A stretch of DNA of 45,712 nt from positions 1-45,712 of the forward strand of contig JAISAH010000020.1 in NCBI GenBank assembly GCA_031266805.1. Direction: 5' to 3'. This DNA is from Gracilibacteraceae bacterium. GTDB lineage: Bacteria > Bacillota > Desulfitobacteriia > Desulfitobacteriales > Syntrophobotulaceae. Position numbers and translations under genes: made by a program. The notes under the pieces are model-generated. The model searched no databases, was not told the origin of the DNA, and worked only from the letters and a program-made list of their open reading frames with translations. Positions 36,019-42,899 of this stretch are shown one piece after another (the stretch's first letter is position 1; each line of letters begins with the position of its first letter).

Positions 36019-37047
36019 ATGGCGGCGGCTTTTGACGCGGCGGACAGTCGCCTGCTCAATTTGATTCAGACGGAGATCCCGCTCACGGCGGCGCCATGGG
36101 CCGCTCTGGCCGCCCGGGCCGCGCTGGCGCCGGGGGAAGCCTTGACGCGCGTCGTCCGTCTCAAGGCGAAGGGCTTGATCCGCCGCCTAGGGGGGATCTT
36201 TGACTCGCGCCGTCTGGGCTACCGGGGCACGCTTTGCGCTTTTCGGGCGCCGGCCGGGCGCGTGCAGGCGATGGCGGCCGTTATCAACGCCTATGCCGGA
36301 GTCACCCATAATTACACGCGGCGGCATGAATACAATATGTGGTGTACCTTGCTCGCGCCGGGACAGGCGGAACTGGAGCGCCTGACGGAGGAAATGCGTT
36401 CGCGCGTCGGCGCGGATAAGTGGCTGAATCTTCCGGCGCGGCGCTATTTTAAGGTGCGGGTCAATTTTCCTGTATATTCGCCAGGAGACCCGGCGCCGGA
36501 GACGTGGGAAGCGGACCGGGACGCGAGAGAGCGCGCGGGCGGGGCGGCGGTTTTGAGCGGTGGCGGCGGGAGCGAACCGGTGTTTACCGACGCGGAAAAA
36601 CGTCTGATTGCCGCTTTGCAGGACGGCCTGCCCCTCACGGAGCGGCCTTACGCCGCTTTGGCCGCCGGGCTGGGACAGCGGGAGGAAGACGTTCTGGCGG
36701 CTTTGATATTATGGCGGGAGCAGGGTGTGCTAAAACGGGTGGCGGCCGTCCCGCGTCACAGGCTTATCGGCTACAGCGCCAACGCCTTGGTGGTTTGGCG
36801 GGTACCGGCCGCGCAGGTGGAGGTGGCCGGCCGGCGGCTGGCGGCCAGGCCGGAAGTGACGCATTGCTACGAGCGGGAAAGCCCGCCGGGGTGGCCGTAT
36901 AATGTTTACGCCATGATACACGCCCGCAGTGAGGATGATTGCCGCGCTTTGGCCGGCGACTCGGCGGAGATGATCGGCATAAAAGAATACGAACTCCTGT
37001 TCAGCGAAGCGGAACTGAAGAAAAGCAGCATAAAATATTTCGCCTGA
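36019..37047 (+). CDS. ahbAB: Siroheme decarboxylase, AhbA-AhbB fusion (NirDL type)
   Basis: A 342-residue protein formed of two Lrp/AsnC-like siroheme decarboxylase halves. The N-terminal half has the winged-helix segment and IRRLGGIFDSRRLGYRGTL, then VTHNYTRRHEYNMWCTL (AhbA-like). The C-terminal half has PRHRLIGYSANALVVWRVPA and VTHCYERESPPGWPYNVYAM (AhbB-like). The halves are joined by a flexible linker that includes SGGGGSEP. It removes the C12 and C18 acetate carboxyls of siroheme. The ATG at 36019 lies 1 bp after the ahbD stop. Last gene of the operon. Confidence 0.9.
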   Translation: MAAAFDAADSRLLNLIQTEIPLTAAPWAALAARAALAPGEALTRVVRLKAKGLIRRLGGIFDSRRLGYRGTLCAFRAPAGRVQAMAAVINAYAGVTHNYTRRHEYNMWCTLLAPGQAELERLTEEMRSRVGADKWLNLPARRYFKVRVNFPVYSPGDPAPETWEADRDARERAGGAAVLSGGGGSEPVFTDAEKRLIAALQDGLPLTERPYAALAAGLGQREEDVLAALILWREQGVLKRVAAVPRHRLIGYSANALVVWRVPAAQVEVAGRRLAARPEVTHCYERESPPGWPYNVYAMIHARSEDDCRALAGDSAEMIGIKEYELLFSEAELKKSSIKYFA

Positions 37048-37068
37048 TTCATGAAACTGTAATTGGTG

Positions 37069-37097
37069 TTGACAGAGCAGGCGGGCCGCGATAGAAT
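37069..37097 (+). promoter_or_regulatory. Promoter of the receiver-GGDEF gene
   Basis: Perfect -35 TTGACA (37069-37074), 17-bp spacer, -10 TAGAAT (37092-37097). A second -10-like TATAAT at 37097-37102 is too far from the -35. The SPFH module downstream may share this transcript. Confidence 0.7.
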
Positions 37098-37126
37098 ATA
37101 ATAAGCTGACAGGGGGTGGCTGGCCA

Positions 37127-38050
37127 TTGAAAAAAAAGATATTGGTGATCGACGACAGCGTTTTTTTTCGCTCACAATTGTGCCGCATCATGAAAGAAGC
37201 GGAGTATGACGTGCTGGAAGCCGGCGGCGGGCGGGACGGTCTGGAGCAGACTGACCGGGAACGCCCCGATCTCGTGCTTCTGGATATTGTCATGCCTCCG
37301 CCGGACGGGTTTGAGGTCTGCCGTATTTTGCGCGACCGGGAGAGGCATAATCTGATGCCTATTATTTTGGTTACCTCCAGCGCCAATCTGGAAGAAAAAC
37401 TGACCGGTCTGGAGTTGGGCGCGGACGACTACATAACGAAACCTTTTAACGAGCGGGAGCTCCTGAGCCGCGTGCGCAACACTCTGCGGCGCGTGGCCCG
37501 CAACCGGTCGGCCAATCCGCTGACGGGACTGTCCGGCAACGTGGAGATCAAGGATGAGATAAACCGCCGCATCGCGCTGGAAAGCAAGTTCGCGGTCATA
37601 TATATCGACATCGATAATTTCAAGCCTTTCAACGATATCTACGGGTTTATGCGGGGCGACATGGCCATCAAGCTCATGGCGGATATCCTGAGAATTCTGG
37701 CGGGGTCGGACGATTTCATCGGCCATATCGGCGGCGACGATTTTGTGATTATCACCGGGCCAGACGACGCGAGCGCGCTGTGTGAAGAATGTATCCGCCG
37801 TTTTGATGAAAAAATCGCGTCACTGTATGATCAGGCGCATCTGGCGCAGGGGTTTATCTCCACGACCAACCGCAAGGGCCAACCGGAAATATTCCCTATT
37901 TCCACTTTGTCCCTCAGCGTTGTTACCAATATGTACCGCAGTTTTTCCAATGAATTGGAAATCGCCGACGTCGCTTCGGAGTTGAAGCATAAACTGAAGC
38001 AAATGCCCGGCAGTAACTATTTAATAGACAAGCGAAAATCGTTTTCTTAA
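37127..38050 (+). CDS. Response regulator with GGDEF-like output domain
   Basis: A 307-residue protein. Residues 1-125 are a receiver: acidic pair D9/D10, phosphoacceptor D53 in LLDIVMPPPDG, and the conserved lysine in ITKPF. The output domain (about 130-300) resembles GGDEF: IYIDIDNFKPFNDIYGFMRGD holds the metal-binding aspartates, but the signature reads GGDDF, not GGDEF or GGEEF. It may be a weak diguanylate cyclase, or a receptor or binding-only domain. The start is a TTG with an AGGGGGTGG site. No histidine kinase is nearby. Confidence 0.85.
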   Translation: MKKKILVIDDSVFFRSQLCRIMKEAEYDVLEAGGGRDGLEQTDRERPDLVLLDIVMPPPDGFEVCRILRDRERHNLMPIILVTSSANLEEKLTGLELGADDYITKPFNERELLSRVRNTLRRVARNRSANPLTGLSGNVEIKDEINRRIALESKFAVIYIDIDNFKPFNDIYGFMRGDMAIKLMADILRILAGSDDFIGHIGGDDFVIITGPDDASALCEECIRRFDEKIASLYDQAHLAQGFISTTNRKGQPEIFPISTLSLSVVTNMYRSFSNELEIADVASELKHKLKQMPGSNYLIDKRKSFS

Positions 38051-38068
38051 ACAAAGGGGTGGAAAATA

Positions 38069-39316
38069 ATGGGTATTATTAAAGCGGCAATCGGTTCCGT
38101 GGGCGGAGTTCTGGCTGATCAGTGGAAGGATTTCTTCAGCTGCGACGCTTTGAGCGCCGACGTGCTGGCGGCGAAGGGGCAAAAACGCGTCTCGAGGCGT
38201 TCTTCCAACACTCGGGGCGAGGACAATATCATCACCGCCGGCTCCGGTATCGCCGTCGCGGACGGGCAGTGCATGATCATAGTCGATCAGGGCAAAGTGG
38301 CCGACGTCTGCGCCGAACCGGGAGAATACATTTATGACGCCTCGTCAGAACCGGCTCTTTTCTGCGGTGATTTGCGGGCGGGGATTGACGCTTCCCTGAA
38401 AAACATCAAGGCCCGTTTCGCTATGGGCGGCAGTCCGGGTAAGGACCAGCGCGTTTATTATTTCAACATGAAGGAAATCATCGGCAATAAATACGGCACG
38501 CCGAATCCTCTGCCTTTTCGCGTGGTGGACGCGAACATCGGCCTGGACATAGATATCGCTATCCGGCTGCATGGGGAATATTCTTACAAACTCGTCGATC
38601 CGATCCTTTTTTACACCAACGTCTGCGGCAACGTGGAACACACCTATCATCGCGGTCAGCTGGACAGCATGCTGAAAACGGAATTGCTCACCGCGCTCCA
38701 GCCGGCTTTCGCCAAGGTTTCCGAATTGGGGATCCGTTACAGCGCGCTGCCGGGGCATACGGCGGAATTCGCTCAGGCGCTGAACGAGGTCCTCTCGCCC
38801 AAATGGACGCAGCTGCGCGGGATCGCCATCGCTTCCATCGGCGTCAACTCGGTTTCGGCTTCCGAAGAAGACGAGAACATGATCAAACAACTGCAAAAGA
38901 GCGCGGTGATGCGCGACCCGGGTATGGCGGCCGCGGCGCTGGTCGGGGCGCAGGCGGACGCGATGCGGGCGGCGGCGGCCAATAAACAGGGAGCGATGAC
39001 CGGTTTTATGGGGCTCGGCCTGGCACAGCAGGCCGGCGGCGCGAACGCGGGGGAGATGTTCGCTCTCCAGCAAAAGCAGCAGCAGCGGCAACAACAGCAG
39101 CAACAACAGCAGCAATCCCGTCAGGCGGCCGGGCCGGGGACCGCGGAAGCCCGGAGTTGGACATGCGCCTGTGGTGTGTCAAATAGTGGTAATTTTTGCG
39201 CCGATTGCGGCAAGCCCCGGCCGGCGGCGAATGTCCGCTGCGACAAATGCGGCTGGACGCCGGAACCCGGCGGTAAGCCCCCGAAATTTTGCCCTGAGTG
39301 CGGCGACCCTTTTTAA
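38069..39316 (+). CDS. SPFH-domain protein with C-terminal zinc ribbon (YdjI-like)
   Basis: A 415-residue protein of the SPFH/virion-core-like family. Residues 1 to about 290 hold the SPFH region (WKDFFSCDALSADVLAAKG, SGIAVADGQCMIIVDQGKV, PLPFRV). An alanine-rich helix (MAAAALVGAQADAMRAAAA) leads to a glutamine tract of 16 codons, then a double zinc ribbon: CACGVSNSGNFCADCGKP and CDKCGWTPEPGG...FCPECG. SPFH proteins form membrane-associated cages or microdomains. It sits 18 bp after the regulator gene and 9 bp before a zinc-ribbon membrane protein, an arrangement like ydjI-ydjG of Bacillus. Confidence 0.85.
   Translation: MGIIKAAIGSVGGVLADQWKDFFSCDALSADVLAAKGQKRVSRRSSNTRGEDNIITAGSGIAVADGQCMIIVDQGKVADVCAEPGEYIYDASSEPALFCGDLRAGIDASLKNIKARFAMGGSPGKDQRVYYFNMKEIIGNKYGTPNPLPFRVVDANIGLDIDIAIRLHGEYSYKLVDPILFYTNVCGNVEHTYHRGQLDSMLKTELLTALQPAFAKVSELGIRYSALPGHTAEFAQALNEVLSPKWTQLRGIAIASIGVNSVSASEEDENMIKQLQKSAVMRDPGMAAAALVGAQADAMRAAAANKQGAMTGFMGLGLAQQAGGANAGEMFALQQKQQQRQQQQQQQQQSRQAAGPGTAEARSWTCACGVSNSGNFCADCGKPRPAANVRCDKCGWTPEPGGKPPKFCPECGDPF
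39068..39115 (+). repeat. CAG/CAA trinucleotide tract (polyglutamine)
   Basis: Sixteen consecutive codons, fourteen for Gln with one Lys and one Arg, mixing CAG and CAA. It encodes a flexible link between the SPFH part and the zinc ribbons. Length changes would keep the frame. Confidence 0.95.
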
Positions 39317-39325
39317 GGAACGAAT

Positions 39326-40423
39326 ATGCCTGACGTTTTAGAGTATAAATGCCCCAGCTGCGGCGCGCCGCTCGTTTTTGACAGCGACAGCCAGTATATG
39401 CGCTGCGGCCATTGTGACAGCCGTTTTGAGACGGCTGCCCTGCAGGAATATGAACAGGCCAGATTCGGCGACGCGGACTGCGAATGGGAGAGTTATGGCC
39501 GTGATTCCGGCGGCGATTGGCAGGCCGGGGAACGGGAAAATTTGCGGCTGGCCGTATGCCCTTCCTGCGGCGGGGAACTGATCGGGGACGCCGTCACCAT
39601 CGCCGCCGAGTGCCCGTATTGCGACAATGTGATGATCTTGCGCGAATCGGTGGAGGGGCGGCTGCGCCCGGATCTGGTCGTCCCTTTTCAATTGGACAAA
39701 GAGACGGCCATGGCGGCGCTGAAAAAATTTTATCAGCGAAAACCGTTGCTGCCGCGTTCATTCAAAGAACAAAACCACATAGAGCGCGTTCGAGGCGTTT
39801 ATGTTCCCTTCTGGCTTTTTGACTGCGACACGGACGCGCGGATATCCTATAAGGCGACGCGCGTGTCCTCGCGCAGCGATTCCCGGTATAATTACACCAC
39901 GACGAGGCATTATCACGTCCTGCGCGCCGGAGACGTCGGGTTCGCCCGGGTGCCGGTCGACGGCTCCGCCAAGATGGATGACGCTTTGATGGAAGCGCTG
40001 GAACCGTATGATTACCGGCAAAGCCAGCCTTTTTCCACTACATACCTGTCCGGATTTCTCGCCGACCGCTATGACGTGGATGCGGCCGCCGGCAAAAAAC
40101 GCGCGAACGAACGCATCCGCGCCAGCGTCCGCTCGCTGTTTGATGATACCGTGCGCAGCCGCGGCTACAGCTCTTACCATGTTGAATCCGTCAATATCCG
40201 GCTGAAAAAAGGCGCCATCCGCTACGCCCTGCTGCCGGTCTGGCTGCTGAACACCAAATACCGGGGCAACGATTATTTGTTCGCGATGAACGGGCAGACA
40301 GGCAAATTCGTCGGCCGGCTGCCTGTGGCCTGGGGGAAGTTCTGGGGCTGGTTTTTCGGTATTTTTCTCGGCCTGAGCGGCGTAGGCGCGGCTGTCGCCT
40401 GGCTGGCCGCCGGAGGTGTGTAA
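39326..40423 (+). CDS. Zinc-ribbon membrane protein, YdjG-like
   Basis: A 365-residue protein. Two zinc ribbons occur at the N-terminus, KCPSCGAPLVFD...RCGHCDSRFE and VCPSCGGEL...ECPYCDNVMILRE. A conserved segment, VVPFQLDKETAMAALKKFY, precedes a long middle domain with FWLFDCDTDARISYKATR. One hydrophobic segment is at the C-terminus (FFGIFLGLSGVGAAVAWLA). It matches TFIIB-like zinc-ribbon proteins of the YdjG type, associated with SPFH and PspA partners in Bacillus. The role is probably membrane-linked and has not been shown here. Confidence 0.8.
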   Translation: MPDVLEYKCPSCGAPLVFDSDSQYMRCGHCDSRFETAALQEYEQARFGDADCEWESYGRDSGGDWQAGERENLRLAVCPSCGGELIGDAVTIAAECPYCDNVMILRESVEGRLRPDLVVPFQLDKETAMAALKKFYQRKPLLPRSFKEQNHIERVRGVYVPFWLFDCDTDARISYKATRVSSRSDSRYNYTTTRHYHVLRAGDVGFARVPVDGSAKMDDALMEALEPYDYRQSQPFSTTYLSGFLADRYDVDAAAGKKRANERIRASVRSLFDDTVRSRGYSSYHVESVNIRLKKGAIRYALLPVWLLNTKYRGNDYLFAMNGQTGKFVGRLPVAWGKFWGWFFGIFLGLSGVGAAVAWLAAGGV

Positions 40424-40789
40424 ATGCGGGGTTTGGGTGATTTCGCTTTAACCGAGGATTTTGTTTTGCTCTTGGCCGTCATAGTCGCCGGCGCTTTCGC
40501 GGTCGCCCTGACGGCGGTGCTCGTCATGAAAGCGGGCATGAACCGGGCGCGCCCGCAAAATTTGGCGCATGAATATGTGAAATCCGGCAGTTTTATCATC
40601 AGAGAAACGAAAGATATCTACCTCTACGAAACCACCACGAAAACGCCCCGCCCGCGTTCGTCTTCCGGCTCGGGCGGCGGGCGCGCAGGCGGCGGCGGGC
40701 GCGCGGGAGGCGGTCGGCCCGCCGGCGGAGTTCGGACGGGCGGAGTTCGCGCAGGCGGCTCGCGAGGGCACGGTAAGCGGGGACGTTAA
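40424..40789 (+). CDS. Small membrane protein with Gly/Arg-rich tail; C-terminal half of a YdjH-like protein
   Basis: A 121-residue protein: one membrane segment (FVLLLAVIVAGAFAVALTAVLV), a basic stretch RARPQNLAHEYVKSGSF, then IRETKDIYLYETTTKTPRPR and a Gly/Arg/Ala-rich tail (GGGRAGGGGRAGGGRPAGG). The order membrane helix, QN-A-YV--GSF, D-YLY, TPRP, Gly/Ser tail is what follows the TPM domain in YdjH-type proteins, but the signal peptide and TPM domain are missing. GGAGG lies 7 bp before the ATG, so the short form looks like a true gene. It overlaps the next start by 1 bp. Confidence 0.65.
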   Translation: MRGLGDFALTEDFVLLLAVIVAGAFAVALTAVLVMKAGMNRARPQNLAHEYVKSGSFIIRETKDIYLYETTTKTPRPRSSSGSGGGRAGGGGRAGGGRPAGGVRTGGVRAGGSRGHGKRGR

Positions 40790-41185
40790 TGTATATCACC
40801 CGAAAAATCGAAGATACTGTGCGGCGTATCAGCCGGACTTTTCCTGTATTGATGGTAACAGGCCCGCGTCAGTCCGGTAAAACGACATTGCTGAACCGTT
40901 TAAGCGAGAGCGGACGCAGGTACGTTTCTTTGGATGATCCCGGCGACCGTCTATTCGCTAAAACGGAACCATCCGCCTTCTTGGAACGGTATTCCCCGCC
41001 CGTTATGATAGACGAGATCCAATATGCTCCTGAAATCCGGAGCGACGAAGCATTTTGGCGTGTTGGACCCTGTGGCGGACGACAGCAACTTTGACGATAT
41101 GACAAGGCAGCTGAAAATGGAAATCGGCCCGGGCTGCGTCGTATGTCTCGCGGGCGACCTGCGCCCCATCGATAAGAAAAATTAA
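40789..41185 (+). pseudogene. AAA_14/DUF4143-type ATPase, internally deleted
   Basis: The first 84 or so codons encode the N-terminal part of an AAA_14 ATPase: MYITRKIEDTVRRISRTFPV, Walker A TGPRQSGKTTLL, SLDDPGDRLFA and MIDEIQYAPE (Walker B). Then the frame breaks, and another frame, from about 41030 to the TAA at 41183-41185, gives the C-terminal end of the same family: LKSGATKHFGVLDPVADD...MEIGPGCVVCLAG...PIDKKN. Normal members are about 400 residues, so roughly 270-300 residues have been lost with a frame change at about 41030-41040. The ATP site remains, but the product cannot be complete. Confidence 0.8.
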
Positions 41186-41218
41186 TGCGTTCCCGTTTGG
41201 CTGATTTGATGGGCTCTG

Positions 41219-42583
41219 TTAGTTGTTGTAGCCGAATATCCTGATCAGTTGTTTCCGTGAATAATGGTAGGCGCTGATGGGCATATTGCGCAAATCCATG
41301 GTGTTGGAGCAGATAAGATAATCGACGGTCCTGCCGTCAGCGTCTTTGACCACCTCGGATATGAGGACGATATGCCGCCAAGCGCCTTCCTCGCTGCCCA
41401 GCAGGATCAGATCACCCAGCTGACCGGTCAAAAACGGCGCTTTGGCGTCGGCGACCAGGCCATGTCCGGTGTTGCTCAGCGCGTAGCCCAAAAAACCCTC
41501 AACGCCCGCCCAGGAGACAGAACGACCGCTGGCGGACTGCGCGCTGTTGGGTGTGGCGCCGTACCATTTCCACTGGCTGGTCCCGGTATGATCCATGGGG
41601 ATGCCGCCGGCTAATAGGCTTTGCGAGGTATAATTGGCGCAGTTGCCGCCGTAGCGGCTGTAGTCCGGCCAATCAACGTTGCGGCTCCCGGCCCATTTCT
41701 TGGCGTACGCTACCGCCGCTTCCCGGTTATAATCGTGTTCCCAGCGGAAAGAGCCGGCGGGCGCCGTCTGTTCACGCAGCGCGGCGGCGCTCAGGACGTG
41801 AGCGTTGACAATCAGGTCGCGCTGCGCGTCAAGCGCCGCTTCTATGTCGCCGCTGACGTCGCTGCCGCCGCCGCGCAGTAAGGAAGCCAGCGGGCCCAGG
41901 GCTACCCAGTTAGACGTGTCTATTTGCATATGGGAGTTTAATTTCCAGCCGCTGACCGTCTGTGTCAAGGTGAAGCGGTGGCGTATGTTAAAAGATTCGG
42001 AATCCACGCCGGGGAACGCCCGGAAGCGCTGAACCGAGTCCTCTAGGGCGGAAAGCGACAAGTCCCCGTTTTCCTCGGCGGTCACATCGGTAACAGTCAG
42101 TTTGTAGGTATAAGAGTCCAGTGACAGATCGCTCGCCTGCGCCATCCGCAGCCCCACGGCGATCTGCCAGACGGTTCGCCGGGCCAGAGCCTGATCCCGC
42201 GCTCCGGCCGCGAACAAGGGCGAGGGGTCGGCGGCGTTCAGCGCCGCGAGGGATTCGTAATACAGATACAGATAATCCAGCAGCAGCTGCTCTTGCTCGG
42301 GACTCAAGCGCCGCGCCGCGTCGCTCCCATAGGCGATAAGGCCCGTTCCTTTAGGCGCCGGTTTCACCGCGGGCGGGGCGGGGTTTTCCGTTTCTTCGGC
42401 AAAACTCAGGGGCGGAGCGGCGCAGATCTCCAGTGCAGACTGTTTTTCAGCGGCGGCGATGGCGTCGTCCTGGATCCCCCGCGCGTAGACGGCGGCGGCA
42501 AAAAGCAATATCAGGCAAACACCCAAGGCGGAGATTTTTATCAGCGTTCTTGCCGGTCTTTTCTGTTTTCCATCCATGTTCAT
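41219..42583 (-). CDS. Exported amidase-domain protein (Amidase_6)
   Basis: A 454-residue protein with an N-terminal membrane anchor or signal (RTLIKISALGVCLILLFAAAVYA), a proline-rich linker (PAPPAVKPAPKGTG), a middle domain of about 180 residues with no recognised motif, and a C-terminal putative amidase domain (PF12671). The latter starts DYNREAAVAYAKKWAG and has the catalytic-cysteine motif YGGNCANYTSQSLLAGGIPM, then a histidine in WRHIVLISEV. It probably acts on the cell wall or an extracellular amide; the substrate is unknown. Three Met codons are clustered at the start; I chose 42583 from its spacing to AAAGAGG. A TTGACA at 42669-42664 (minus) may be its -35, but no matching -10 was clear. 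Confidence 0.82.
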   Translation of the reverse strand: MNMDGKQKRPARTLIKISALGVCLILLFAAAVYARGIQDDAIAAAEKQSALEICAAPPLSFAEETENPAPPAVKPAPKGTGLIAYGSDAARRLSPEQEQLLLDYLYLYYESLAALNAADPSPLFAAGARDQALARRTVWQIAVGLRMAQASDLSLDSYTYKLTVTDVTAEENGDLSLSALEDSVQRFRAFPGVDSESFNIRHRFTLTQTVSGWKLNSHMQIDTSNWVALGPLASLLRGGGSDVSGDIEAALDAQRDLIVNAHVLSAAALREQTAPAGSFRWEHDYNREAAVAYAKKWAGSRNVDWPDYSRYGGNCANYTSQSLLAGGIPMDHTGTSQWKWYGATPNSAQSASGRSVSWAGVEGFLGYALSNTGHGLVADAKAPFLTGQLGDLILLGSEEGAWRHIVLISEVVKDADGRTVDYLICSNTMDLRNMPISAYHYSRKQLIRIFGYNN

Positions 42584-42769
42584 GATCCGCATCCTCTTTC
42601 TTTTATTTTCACACAGTCCCTTAATTTATCACCCCCTATATTTTTTCAGATTGCACGCCTGTTTGTCAAGAGGGTTGGAAGGATGCAGCGTGAATTTTTT
42701 GTGAATCTTGCGGCAACTCAAATAGATGGATGATAGAAGGTTATTTGCTGGCGGTTCCCAATACACCAA
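42584..42769. other. Intergenic region between the divergent amidase and glnA genes
   Basis: About 190 bases with AT-rich stretches and no supported coding frame. It holds the probable minus-strand -35 TTGACA (42669-42664) and a short direct repeat, GTGAATTTTTTGTGAATC (from about 42691). Nothing else was recognised. Confidence 0.5.
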
Positions 42770-42798
42770 TTGACAAATCGAAGTGTTCAAGAGATAAT
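42770..42798 (+). promoter_or_regulatory. Promoter of the glnA-ANTAR operon
   Basis: Perfect -35 TTGACA (42770-42775), 17-bp spacer, -10 GATAAT (42793-42798). The predicted start, about 42805, lies at the first of two adjacent hairpins. Confidence 0.7.
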
Positions 42799-42805
42799 TT
42801 ATGCT

Positions 42806-42834
42806 AGGAAAAATCCTCTGTTCACGGGGAACAG
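42806..42834 (+). promoter_or_regulatory. Tandem hairpins at the 5' end of the glnA leader
   Basis: AGGA-AAAA-TCCT (42806-42817) is followed without a gap by CTGTTC-ACGGG-GAACAG (42818-42834). Two adjoining hairpins upstream of a gene linked to an ANTAR regulator suggest an ANTAR target, but the loops do not fit the usual hexaloop with A at position 1 and G at position 4. A further GC-rich dyad, CGCGC...GCGCG around GCCGATCGGC, lies at about 42854-42877. No intrinsic terminator with a T-run is visible. Confidence 0.4.
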
Positions 42835-42899
42835 GGGGATGAGAAAGGTCACGCGCGAACTGCCGATCGGCGCGCAGAACCTTGAAGGGGTGGTAAAAA

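Noticed and set aside
42806-42834. Canonical ANTAR tandem-hexaloop target
   Set aside because: Two adjacent hairpins exist, but the loops (AAAA and ACGGG) are not hexaloops with A1 and G4, so the canonical motif is not claimed.
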